A stretch of 37,207 bases of DNA from Thiomonas sp. (GTDB lineage: Bacteria; Pseudomonadota; Gammaproteobacteria; Burkholderiales; Burkholderiaceae_C), in NCBI GenBank assembly GCA_027311065.1, contig DAICZP010000077.1, forward strand, positions 1-37,207, written 5' to 3'. The position numbers and the translations under genes are program-made. This document shows positions 28,662 through 36,503 of the stretch, piece after piece. The notes beneath the pieces were generated by a model. The model was not told the DNA's origin, did not search any database, and saw only the letters and a list, made by a program, of their open reading frames with translations. Every line of letters starts with the position of its first letter. Positions within the stretch are counted from its first letter, which is position 1.

Positions 28662-31358
28662 ATGTCCGCAGTTCCCGAATTCCCGTCTTCTGATGCCGAT
28701 CCACAGGAAACCCGTGAATGGCTCGACGCCCTGGAGGCGCTGATTGCAACCGAGGGGCGCGAGCGCGCGCACTTCCTGCTGGAATCCCTGCTTGACCGCG
28801 CCCGGCAGGACGGCGTGGACATGCCGTTTTCGGCCAACACTGCGTACGTGAACTCCATTCCCCCGGAACTCGAGGCCCGCAATCCCGGCAATGTCGAGGT
28901 TGAGGAGCGGCTGCGCGCCTACATGCGCTGGAACGCGATGGCCATGGTGGTACGTGCCAATCGGCTGCACCCGGCGGATGGCGGCGATCTTGGCGGGCAT
29001 ATTGCCTCGTTCGCCTCGCTGGCGACCATGTTGGGGACGGGCTTCAATCATTTCTGGCATGCGCCGACCGAGGATCACGGTGGTGACCTGATTTACTTTC
29101 AGGGACATTCCGCTCCCGGGCTCTACGCACGTGCCTACATGGAAGGGCGCCTGACCGAGGAGCAAATGCTCAACTTCCGGCAGGAATCCGACGGTCGAGG
29201 CTTGTCAAGCTATCCGCACCCGAAGCTGATGCCCGATTTCTGGCAATTCTCGACCGTCTCGATGGGCCTGGGGCCGATCATGGCGATCTACCAGGCCCGC
29301 TACCTCAAGTACCTCCACGCGCGCGGCATCGCCGATACGTCGCAACGCAAGGTCTGGGTTTTCTGCGGCGACGGCGAAATGGATGAGCCGGAGTCACTCG
29401 GGGCCATCGGACTGGCCGCGCGCGAAAAACTCGACAACCTCGTCTTCGTCGTGAACTGCAACCTCCAGCGCCTCGATGGACCCGTGCGGGGCAATGGCAA
29501 GATCATCCAGGAGCTCGAAGCCGAATTCCGCGGTTCGGGATGGAACGTCCTGAAGCTGATCTGGGGATCGTACTGGGATCCGCTGCTGGCGCGGGACAAG
29601 GACGGCATCCTGCGTCAAGTGATGATGGATGTGCTTGACGGCGACTATCAGGCCATGAAGGCCAATGATGGAGCGTTTGTGCGCAAGCATTTCTTCGGCC
29701 GCGATCCGCGCCTGCTTGAAATGGTCAAACACATGAGCGACGACGATATCTGGCGTCTGAACCGTGGTGGCCACGATCCGCAAAAGGTGTATGCGGCTTT
29801 CCATGCCGCAGCGAACCATCAGGGCCAGCCGACCGTGCTCCTGGTCAAGACGGTCAAGGGCTATGGCATGGGCCAGGCGGCCGAGGCACGCAACATCGCC
29901 CATCAGGTCAAGAAGCTGACCGACGAGGACATTCGTGAATTCCGGGATCGCTTCAATATACCCGTGCCGGATCACGAACTGGGGACATTGCCGTTCTTCA
30001 AGCCGGCGGACGATACCCCGGAAATGCAATACCTCCATGCCAAGCGCCGCGCGCTGGGCGGTTACCTGCCGCAGCGTCGCCAGAAGGCCGACGAGCAATT
30101 GCCCGTCGCGGATTTGCACGAACTGTTCAAGCCAGTGCTCGAGCCCACGGCGGAAGGGCGCGAAATTTCAACGACCCAGGCCTACGTCCGGTGTCTCAAC
30201 CAGTTGCTGCGGGACAAGGCTCTCGGGCCGCGCGTCGTGCCCATCCTGGTTGATGAAACGCGCACCTTTGGCATGGAGGGGCTGTACCGCCAGATAGGCA
30301 TCTACGCGCCGGAAGGCCAGAAGTACACCCCGGTCGATCGCGGCGAGGTGATGTATTACCGCGAGGACAAGTCGGGCCAGATCCTGCAGGAAGGCATCAA
30401 CGAAGCTGGTGGCATGTGCTCCTGGATTGCGGCGGCCACCGCCTACTCCCACAGCAACCGCATCACCATCCCGTTCTACATCTACTACTCGATGTTCGGA
30501 TTCCAGCGCATCGGCGATCTGGCATGGGCCGCAGGCGACATGCTGGCGCGTGGCTTCCTGCTTGGCGGAACATCAGGCCGCACGACGCTGAACGGCGAGG
30601 GGTTGCAGCACGAGGATGGTCACAGCCAGGTTTTCGCTGGCACGATTCCAAACTGCGTCAGCTATGACCCAACCTTCGCCCATGAAGTGGCGGTCATCCT
30701 GCACAGCGGCCTCAAGCGCATGGTGCAGGATCAGGAGAACGTGTTCTTTTACCTGACCCTGCTCAACGAGAACTACGCGCAGCCAGGTCTGAAAGTGGGC
30801 ACCGAGGCGGAAATTCTCAAGGGCATGTACCTGCTCAAGGAGGGCCCGAAGCTCACCCCGCGGGTTCAATTGCTGGGATCGGGCTCGATTCTGCGTGAAG
30901 TGATGGCTGCGGCCGACTTGCTCGAAGCGGATTGGGGCGTGGCCGCCAACGTGTGGAGCTGCCCGAGCTTCAACGAACTGGCCCGCGACGGTTCCGCCAC
31001 CGAGCGCTGGAACCTGCTGCACCCCGGTGCCGAGCCACGCCAGAGTTTCGTCGCGCAACAGCTCGACCGACATCCCGGCCCCATTGTCGCGAGCACCGAC
31101 TACGTGCGGCTGTTCGCCGAGCAAATCCGCCCATATCTGCCCAAGGGCCGTCACTACAAGGTTCTCGGCACCGACGGCTTTGGACGCTCCGATACCCGCA
31201 CCAAACTGCGTCGGCACTTCGAGGTCGACCGTCACTTCGTGGTGCTCGCCGCCCTGCGCGGGTTGGCCGACGAGGGCAGCATTCCCGCGGCCAAAGTGAC
31301 CGAGGCGATCGCTCGCTACGGCATCGATGCCGACCGCATCAACCCGCTGCTGGCCTGA
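28662..31358 (+). CDS. aceE: Pyruvate dehydrogenase E1 component (homodimeric type)
   Basis: Thiamine-diphosphate enzyme that decarboxylates pyruvate and acetylates the lipoyl groups of E2. The 898 residues match the single-chain type of E. coli (887). The TPP motif starts GDGEMDEPES at 236 and ends with the Asn pair VVNCNLQRLDGP. Other typical stretches: GHSAPGLYARAYMEGRL and RTFGMEGLYRQIGIY. The start ATG 28662 is fixed by AGGAGG (28652-28657); the open frame continues to a GTG at 28593 through the operator region and is not used. First gene of aceE-aceF-lpdA, divergent from the sensor kinase. Confidence 0.97.
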   Translation: MSAVPEFPSSDADPQETREWLDALEALIATEGRERAHFLLESLLDRARQDGVDMPFSANTAYVNSIPPELEARNPGNVEVEERLRAYMRWNAMAMVVRANRLHPADGGDLGGHIASFASLATMLGTGFNHFWHAPTEDHGGDLIYFQGHSAPGLYARAYMEGRLTEEQMLNFRQESDGRGLSSYPHPKLMPDFWQFSTVSMGLGPIMAIYQARYLKYLHARGIADTSQRKVWVFCGDGEMDEPESLGAIGLAAREKLDNLVFVVNCNLQRLDGPVRGNGKIIQELEAEFRGSGWNVLKLIWGSYWDPLLARDKDGILRQVMMDVLDGDYQAMKANDGAFVRKHFFGRDPRLLEMVKHMSDDDIWRLNRGGHDPQKVYAAFHAAANHQGQPTVLLVKTVKGYGMGQAAEARNIAHQVKKLTDEDIREFRDRFNIPVPDHELGTLPFFKPADDTPEMQYLHAKRRALGGYLPQRRQKADEQLPVADLHELFKPVLEPTAEGREISTTQAYVRCLNQLLRDKALGPRVVPILVDETRTFGMEGLYRQIGIYAPEGQKYTPVDRGEVMYYREDKSGQILQEGINEAGGMCSWIAAATAYSHSNRITIPFYIYYSMFGFQRIGDLAWAAGDMLARGFLLGGTSGRTTLNGEGLQHEDGHSQVFAGTIPNCVSYDPTFAHEVAVILHSGLKRMVQDQENVFFYLTLLNENYAQPGLKVGTEAEILKGMYLLKEGPKLTPRVQLLGSGSILREVMAAADLLEADWGVAANVWSCPSFNELARDGSATERWNLLHPGAEPRQSFVAQQLDRHPGPIVASTDYVRLFAEQIRPYLPKGRHYKVLGTDGFGRSDTRTKLRRHFEVDRHFVVLAALRGLADEGSIPAAKVTEAIARYGIDADRINPLLA

Positions 31359-31386
31359 GCATCGGCGATCGAAGGAGACACGGACC

Positions 31387-32760
31387 ATGGCAGTCATCGA
31401 AGTAAAAGTTCCCGACATTGGGGATTTCAAGGACGTCGAAGTCATCGAAGTGCTGGTCAAGGCCGGCGACACGGTGGCGGTGGAACAGTCGCTGATCACG
31501 GTGGAGAGCGACAAAGCCAGCATGGAGATCCCGAGCAGTGCTGCGGGGGTGGTGCGCAATGTGCGCGTCAAGCTTGGTGACAAGATCAATGAAGGCAGCG
31601 TGCTGCTGGACCTGGAGCCCCAAGGCGAGGGCGCTGGGGCCTTGTCGGCCAACGAAGCCCCGAAGCCAGCTCCAGCTCCAGCTCCAGCTCCAGCTCCAGC
31701 TCCAGCTCCAGCTCCAGCCGAGGTCGGCGTCGGGTTCGCTTCCGAGCCGGTGAAGCACGTCCCGCCGACGGCGGCGCTTCCGCCAGTGTCGGCACCCCCG
31801 TCGCCCGGGCAACTGGCGCATGCGTCGCCGAGCGTGCGCCGCCTGGCGCGCGAACTCGGCGTGCCGCTGTCAGAAGTCAGGGGCACGGGCCCGAAGGGGC
31901 GCATCAGCGCATCGGACGTCCACGCATTCGTCAAGGACGTGATGGCCGGCACGCGCACGACCGTGGCGGCCGCGAGCGCCGCAACCGCCGGATCCGGGGC
32001 GGGCAGTGGTCGCGGGGGTGGACTGGATCTTTTGCCATGGCCGAAGGTGGATTTCGCGAAGTTTGGCCCGGTTCGCACGGAGCCGCTGTCGCGTATCAAG
32101 AAGATTTCCGGGCCGAATCTGGCGCGCAACTGGGCGATGATCCCCCATGTCACCCAGTTTGACGAGGCCGATATCACTGGTCTTGAGGCCTTCCGCCAGG
32201 AGAGCAATGCGCGATTGGGCAAGAGTGGCGTCAAGCTGACGATGCTTGCCTTTGTCATGAAGGCATGCGCCACTGCACTGAAGACCATGCCGGCCTTCAA
32301 TGCTTCGCTCGACGCAGCCGGTGAAAATCTGATTCTGAAGGACTATGTGCATCTCGGTTTTGCGGCGGATACGCCGCAGGGTCTGGTCGTCCCGGTGCTG
32401 AAGGACGTGGACCGCAAGGGACTGGCGCAGATCGCAGCGGAGATGGGCCAACTCGCGGCGACAGCGCGTGAGGGCAAGCTCAAGCCCTCGGACATGCAGG
32501 GCGCCACGTTCACGATCTCCAGCCTCGGCGGAGTTGGTGGAACCGCGTTCACGCCCATCATCAACGCTCCCGAGCTTGCAATTCTCGGTTTGTCGAAGTC
32601 CCAGCACAAGCCGGTCTGGGACGGCGAGGCTTTTGTGCCGCGCCTGATGCTGCCGCTTTCGTTGTCGTACGACCACCGCGTCATCGACGGCGCGATGGCT
32701 GCGCGCTTCACCACCCTGCTTGGCGAACTGCTCGCGGACCTGCGCCGCGTGCTGTTGTGA
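31387..32760 (+). CDS. aceF: Pyruvate dehydrogenase E2 component (dihydrolipoyl acetyltransferase)
   Basis: Core of the pyruvate dehydrogenase complex; transfers the acetyl group to CoA. The 457 residues hold one lipoyl domain (1-77, lipoyl Lys43 in ESDKASMEIP), an Ala-Pro linker made of a DNA hexamer repeat (residues 94-111), an E3/E1-binding domain (ASPSVRRLARELGVP; GTGPKGRISASDV) and the catalytic domain with His430 in LSYDHRVIDGAM. E. coli AceF has three lipoyl domains; this has one, but the next gene carries another. Start ATG 31387 with AAGGAGA (31372-31378) upstream. Confidence 0.97.
   Translation: MAVIEVKVPDIGDFKDVEVIEVLVKAGDTVAVEQSLITVESDKASMEIPSSAAGVVRNVRVKLGDKINEGSVLLDLEPQGEGAGALSANEAPKPAPAPAPAPAPAPAPAPAEVGVGFASEPVKHVPPTAALPPVSAPPSPGQLAHASPSVRRLARELGVPLSEVRGTGPKGRISASDVHAFVKDVMAGTRTTVAAASAATAGSGAGSGRGGGLDLLPWPKVDFAKFGPVRTEPLSRIKKISGPNLARNWAMIPHVTQFDEADITGLEAFRQESNARLGKSGVKLTMLAFVMKACATALKTMPAFNASLDAAGENLILKDYVHLGFAADTPQGLVVPVLKDVDRKGLAQIAAEMGQLAATAREGKLKPSDMQGATFTISSLGGVGGTAFTPIINAPELAILGLSKSQHKPVWDGEAFVPRLMLPLSLSYDHRVIDGAMAARFTTLLGELLADLRRVLL
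31666..31719 (+). repeat. CCAGCT hexamer tandem repeat in the aceF linker
   Basis: Eight perfect tandem copies of CCAGCT (31666-31713) and a ninth ending in C instead of T (31714-31719). Read in frame they encode a flexible (Pro-Ala)9 linker between the lipoyl and the E3-binding domain. As each unit is six bases, slippage would change linker length by two residues without breaking the frame. Confidence 0.92.
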
Positions 32761-32773
32761 ACGGAGACTTGTG

Positions 32774-34597
32774 ATGGCAGTGATCGAGGTGAAGGTTCCC
32801 GACATCGGGGATTTCAAGGACGTGGAAGTCATCGAGTTGCTCGTCAAGGTTGGTGACACCGTGACTGTCGAGCAGTCGCTGGTGACGGTCGAGAGCGACA
32901 AGGCGAGCATGGAAATTCCGAGCAACGCTGCGGGCGTGGTTCGCAACGTACGCGTGAAACTTGGCGACAAGATCAGCGAGGGCAGCGTGCTGCTCGACCT
33001 GGAAGCGCAGGATCAGGTGGGGTCGTCGCCGCCGCCGGCGCAGTCCGACGCGGCAGCAGCGGTTGGCATCGCTGCTGCGTCTGCCAGTGCTGTGGCCGCC
33101 GTTGATCCGCCAGCTCCACGCGCGACGTACGCAGGAGCCGTGGATCTGCAGTGCGATCTGCTTGTGCTCGGCTCGGGACCGGGTGGATACTCGGCGGCGT
33201 TTCGCGCAGCCGACCTCGGGCTCAAAGTCGTGCTGGTGGAGCGCTACGCGACCTTGGGAGGCGTGTGCCTGAATGTCGGCTGCATTCCGAGCAAGGCACT
33301 GCTGCATGTGGCAGCCGTGATCGACGAGGCAGCGCATTTCCTCGATCTCGGTGTCGCATTCGATGCGCCCCGGATCGATCGGGACAAGCTCGCGAATCAC
33401 AAGTCCAAGGTCGTTGGCAAGCTCACAGGTGGCTTGGCTGCGATGGCAAAAATGCGCAAGGTCACCGTTGTGCGTGGGGTCGGCGCGTTCATGGATCCTC
33501 ACCACGTGCGCGTCGAACTCACCGAAGGGGACGGCCAGCAGCGCAACGGGGCGGCACAAGTCGTCGGGTTCAGCCGCGCCATCATCGCGGCGGGGAGCCA
33601 GGCAGTGCGGTTGCCATTCCTGCCGGACGATCCGCGGATCGTTGATTCGACCGGCGCGCTTGCGCTCGCGCATGCGCCGCAAAAGATGCTCATCGTCGGA
33701 GGGGGAATCATCGGACTCGAAATGGGCACCGTGTATTCGACCCTGGGCGCCAGACTGGATGTGGTGGAAATGCTGGACGGACTGATGCCCGGCGCTGACC
33801 GCGACCTGGTGAAGGTCTGGCAAAAGATGAACGCTCCGCGTTTCGATCGCATCATGCTGCGCACACGCACCATCGGCGCGGAGGCGAGGTCCGACGGCAT
33901 CTGGGTCACGTTCGAGGGAGAAGGCGCTCCGCAGGGGCCGCAGCGCTATGACCTGGTACTACAGGCGGTGGGGCGCATTCCCAATGGTCGCAAAATCGGG
34001 GCAGAGCATGCGGGCGTTGCCGTGGACGCGCGCGGTTTCATTCCCGTTGACGTCCAGATGCGGACCAACGTTGCGCACATTCATGCAATTGGGGACATCG
34101 TTGGCCAACCCATGTTGGCGCACAAGGCGGTGCATGAAGCGCATGTCGCAGCCGAGGTTTGCGCGGGCGAGTTGCGGGGCGATGACACGCTTGCCCGGAG
34201 CGCGTTCGACGCGCGCGTGATTCCCAGTGTCGCGTATACAGATCCGGAAATCGCCTGGGTCGGCCTCACTGAAGACGCCGCGAAGCAGCAGGGTGTGGCT
34301 GTGACCAAGGGACTGTTCCCGTGGAGCGCATCGGGCCGCGCCATCGCCAACGGTCGGGACGAAGGTTTCACCAAACTGTTGTTCGACGCACAGACCCACC
34401 GCATCGTCGGCGGGGGCATCGTCGGCACGCATGCAGGGGATCTCATCGGGGAGGTCGCGCTCGCAATTGAAATGGGAGCAGACGCGGTTGACATCGGTCG
34501 GACGATCCACCCGCATCCGACACTCGGAGAATCGATCGGTCTGGCAGCCGAGGTGGCAGAGGGAGCTTGTACCGATCTGCCCCCGCCGCGGCGCTGA
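32774..34597 (+). CDS. lpdA: Dihydrolipoyl dehydrogenase (E3) with N-terminal lipoyl domain
   Basis: Flavoprotein that reoxidises the dihydrolipoyl groups of E2 with NAD+. The 607 residues consist of a lipoyl domain (1-77, Lys43 in ESDKASMEIP), a Pro/Ala-rich linker, and a full E3 from about residue 125. E3 landmarks: FAD motif LLVLGSGPGGYSAAF, redox cysteines Cys165 and Cys170 (GGVCLNVGCIPSKA), NAD motif IVGGGIIGLEMG, and the C-terminal His-Glu in HPHPTLGES. Lipoyl-carrying E3 is known from Neisseria and some other betaproteobacteria. The ATG at 32774 has GGAG (32763-32766) seven bases upstream; the GTG at 32771 is possible. Starts 13 bases after aceF. Confidence 0.96.
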   Translation: MAVIEVKVPDIGDFKDVEVIELLVKVGDTVTVEQSLVTVESDKASMEIPSNAAGVVRNVRVKLGDKISEGSVLLDLEAQDQVGSSPPPAQSDAAAAVGIAAASASAVAAVDPPAPRATYAGAVDLQCDLLVLGSGPGGYSAAFRAADLGLKVVLVERYATLGGVCLNVGCIPSKALLHVAAVIDEAAHFLDLGVAFDAPRIDRDKLANHKSKVVGKLTGGLAAMAKMRKVTVVRGVGAFMDPHHVRVELTEGDGQQRNGAAQVVGFSRAIIAAGSQAVRLPFLPDDPRIVDSTGALALAHAPQKMLIVGGGIIGLEMGTVYSTLGARLDVVEMLDGLMPGADRDLVKVWQKMNAPRFDRIMLRTRTIGAEARSDGIWVTFEGEGAPQGPQRYDLVLQAVGRIPNGRKIGAEHAGVAVDARGFIPVDVQMRTNVAHIHAIGDIVGQPMLAHKAVHEAHVAAEVCAGELRGDDTLARSAFDARVIPSVAYTDPEIAWVGLTEDAAKQQGVAVTKGLFPWSASGRAIANGRDEGFTKLLFDAQTHRIVGGGIVGTHAGDLIGEVALAIEMGADAVDIGRTIHPHPTLGESIGLAAEVAEGACTDLPPPRR

Positions 34598-34606
34598 TTC
34601 TGCGTG

Positions 34607-34624
34607 GCCGCCCCTCGGGGCGGC
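34607..34624. terminator. GC hairpin between convergent lpdA and the NlpC/P60 gene
   Basis: GCCGCCC (34607-34613) and GGGCGGC (34618-34624) form a 7-base stem with a CTCG loop, ten bases after the lpdA stop and just beyond the stop of the convergent gene. No T run follows on either strand; it may act as a weak two-way terminator. Confidence 0.45.
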
Positions 34625-34628
34625 TGCA

Positions 34629-35276
34629 TCAACGCGTTTCAGTGCCGATTGGCGCAGCGTCCGCGGGCGCTGCAGCCTCAGCGGTCGGAACGAGATTCTC
34701 GGCGGCGCGGCGCACCAGGCGTCGAGCCCCATCAAAGCGGCGAGCCCAGTACGGTGCATCGAGGTTATCGATCTGCACGCGCTCGCCAGGGCGAGGTGCA
34801 TGGATGAACTGGCCGTTGCCAATGTAGATTCCCACGTGGGAAAAGGCACGGCGCAGGGTGTTGAAGAACACGAGATCGCCGGGACGCAGCGCGTTCTCGG
34901 CGACTTTTTCTCCCTCGCGGCTTTGCTGCTTGGCATTGTGGGGCAGTGCCATGCCGAGGGTTGTTTCGTAAACATGGCGCACGAAACCTGAGCAGTCAAA
35001 GCCGGTGGATGCGCTGTTGCCGCCGTAGCGGTAGCGCACCCCGATAAAGCTCATGGCCGTGAGGACAAGGTCAGAGGCGCGCGTCGAGACTTGTGAAACC
35101 TTGTCCGCCATGTGGTGACGGTCGATCCACTGCTGGATGGCGTCTTGCGGCGCTTCCGGTGCCGGGGTTGCCTGGATTTCCTGCGCAGCCACCGGGTCGG
35201 CCTGCGCGCCCGCGGCCGCGCCAGACATGGCAAGGCACAGGGCAAGGCAGGCGTGACGGACCGAGATAAATGGCAT
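34629..35276 (-). CDS. Exported NlpC/P60 family cell-wall hydrolase
   Basis: Probable periplasmic peptidoglycan endopeptidase cutting stem peptides (D-Glu to diaminopimelate). The 215 residues have a signal peptide (1-26, ending AAGAQA), a short acidic linker, and an NlpC/P60 domain from about 67: catalytic Cys95 in STGFDCSGFVRHVY, His147 in FSHVGIYIGNGQFIHA and a third polar residue at His159. The domain also shows GVRYRYGGNS and LRPGDLVFFNT. A TTGACG/TACATT pair lies just upstream, so transcription may begin very close to the ATG. Convergent with lpdA and divergent from acuI; the exact physiological role is unknown. Confidence 0.9.
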   Translation of the reverse strand: MPFISVRHACLALCLAMSGAAAGAQADPVAAQEIQATPAPEAPQDAIQQWIDRHHMADKVSQVSTRASDLVLTAMSFIGVRYRYGGNSASTGFDCSGFVRHVYETTLGMALPHNAKQQSREGEKVAENALRPGDLVFFNTLRRAFSHVGIYIGNGQFIHAPRPGERVQIDNLDAPYWARRFDGARRLVRRAAENLVPTAEAAAPADAAPIGTETR

Positions 35277-35282
35277 CCGTGG

Positions 35283-35312
35283 AATGTAGCCTTAACCATT
35301 TCATCACGTCAA
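35283..35312 (-). promoter_or_regulatory. Weak predicted promoter for the NlpC/P60 gene
   Basis: On the minus strand TTGACG (35312-35307) and TACATT (35288-35283) are 18 bases apart. The start of transcription would fall within a few bases of the ATG at 35276, implying a leaderless or nearly leaderless mRNA. That is unusual, so the call is tentative. Confidence 0.3.
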
Positions 35313-35425
35313 CAATTTCCCGGCATGTCCCTTGATCCGTGGGGACGTTTGGGACCAATGTGCGTTCCGGAAGCGGAAGGATCGGTCTACCATCGCTGCA
35401 CCGGGGACGATGAAAGGAGACGGCA

Positions 35426-36403
35426 ATGTTCAAGGCATGGATGCTCGACAAGCCCGATGGCGTATTCGAGGCGAAGCTGCGCGCGCTTGACGAACAAGCG
35501 TTGCCGGATGGGGATGTGCTGGTGCGGGTCCTGCACTCCTCGTTGAACTACAAGGATGCGTTGGCATTGACCGACCGTGGCCCGGTCGTACGACGATGGC
35601 CCATGGTTCCGGGCATCGACGGTGCAGGCGAAGTGCTGCGGAGCAGCCATCCCGACTGGGCACCGGGTGATCGCTGGATTGTGAACGGATGGGGCTTGGG
35701 TGAGACCCATTGGGGCTGCCTGGCGGAGCGCGCACGCCTCAAGGGGGACTGGCTGGTTCCCATTCCGACCCGCTTCGACAGTCGCGACGCCATGATCATT
35801 GGCACGGCCGGCTACACCGCGATGCTGTGCGCGCAGGCCATTGCCCGTCATGGTGTCGGACCGGGCGACGGCGACGTCCTGGTCACTGGAGCCAGTGGCG
35901 GTGTCGGAAGCGTGGCCGTGAGCGTGCTGGCGCGACGCGGGTTCAAGGTCACGGCGCTGACCGGCCGACCACTGGAGGCTCATTATTTGCGTTCGCTGGG
36001 CGCAGCGGAGGTTCTCGACCGTGCCATGTTCGCGGCTCCGGGCAAGCCGTTGCAGAAGGAGCGATGGGCAGCCGTCGTCGATACCGCCGGCAGCCACATC
36101 CTGGCCAACGCCTGCGCGCAGACACGCTGGGGCGGCATCGTGGTGGCCTGTGGTCTCGCGCAGGGCATGGATTTTCCGGCCACGGTAGCTCCGTTCATCC
36201 TGCGCAACGTCGCGCTCGCGGGCATCGACAGCGTGATGCAGCCGCTGGCGGCGCGACGGGCTGCCTGGGCGGCGCTCGCCGAGGAGCTGGAGCCTGCGCA
36301 TCTGGCCTGCATGGCGCGTGACATTGGGTTTGACCAGGTGCTCGACGCGGCGCGGGATATCCTTGACGGGCGCGCGCGGGGGCGCACGGTGGTCGCGATC
36401 TGA
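35426..36403 (+). CDS. acuI: Acrylyl-CoA reductase family protein (AcuI/YhdH)
   Basis: Medium-chain dehydrogenase/reductase without zinc, of the AcuI/YhdH type that reduces acrylyl-CoA to propionyl-CoA with NADPH. The 325 residues are normal. Typical stretches: HSSLNYKDALALTDRG near the start, VPGIDGAGEV, IIGTAGYTAMLC, and the nucleotide motif VLVTGASGGVGSVAVS (151-166). The usual zinc-alcohol-dehydrogenase structural cysteines are absent. An AAGGAG site (35414-35419) six bases before the ATG fixes the start. The next gene is a propionyl-CoA synthetase, so a role in 3-hydroxypropionate or acrylate use, or in clearing toxic acrylyl-CoA, fits. The exact substrate is inferred from the family. 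Confidence 0.88.
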   Translation: MFKAWMLDKPDGVFEAKLRALDEQALPDGDVLVRVLHSSLNYKDALALTDRGPVVRRWPMVPGIDGAGEVLRSSHPDWAPGDRWIVNGWGLGETHWGCLAERARLKGDWLVPIPTRFDSRDAMIIGTAGYTAMLCAQAIARHGVGPGDGDVLVTGASGGVGSVAVSVLARRGFKVTALTGRPLEAHYLRSLGAAEVLDRAMFAAPGKPLQKERWAAVVDTAGSHILANACAQTRWGGIVVACGLAQGMDFPATVAPFILRNVALAGIDSVMQPLAARRAAWAALAEELEPAHLACMARDIGFDQVLDAARDILDGRARGRTVVAI

Positions 36404-36460
36404 TGCCGCGTGGCGGCGCCGGGTCGAGTTGCGCTGCCCCGGTCAGTGCCATGTCAGTTC

Positions 36461-36483
36461 TTGTGCCTAATTTGCGGGCACAA
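36461..36483. promoter_or_regulatory. 7-base inverted repeat before prpE, candidate operator
   Basis: TTGTGCC (36461-36467) and GGCACAA (36477-36483) are exact reverse complements with a 9-base AT-rich spacer, ending 6 bases before the ribosome site of the next gene. The spacer includes TAATTT, a poor -10 candidate. It could bind a dimeric regulator of C3 acid genes or fold as a hairpin near the ribosome site. No regulator gene is seen beside it. Confidence 0.4.
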
Positions 36484-36503
36484 CCAACAAGGAGGAGACA
36501 GAC

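Noticed and set aside
31586..31795. Minus-strand open frame with an (Glu-Leu)n repeat
   Set aside because: Only the reverse reading of the CCAGCT repeat within aceF; it has no ribosome site.
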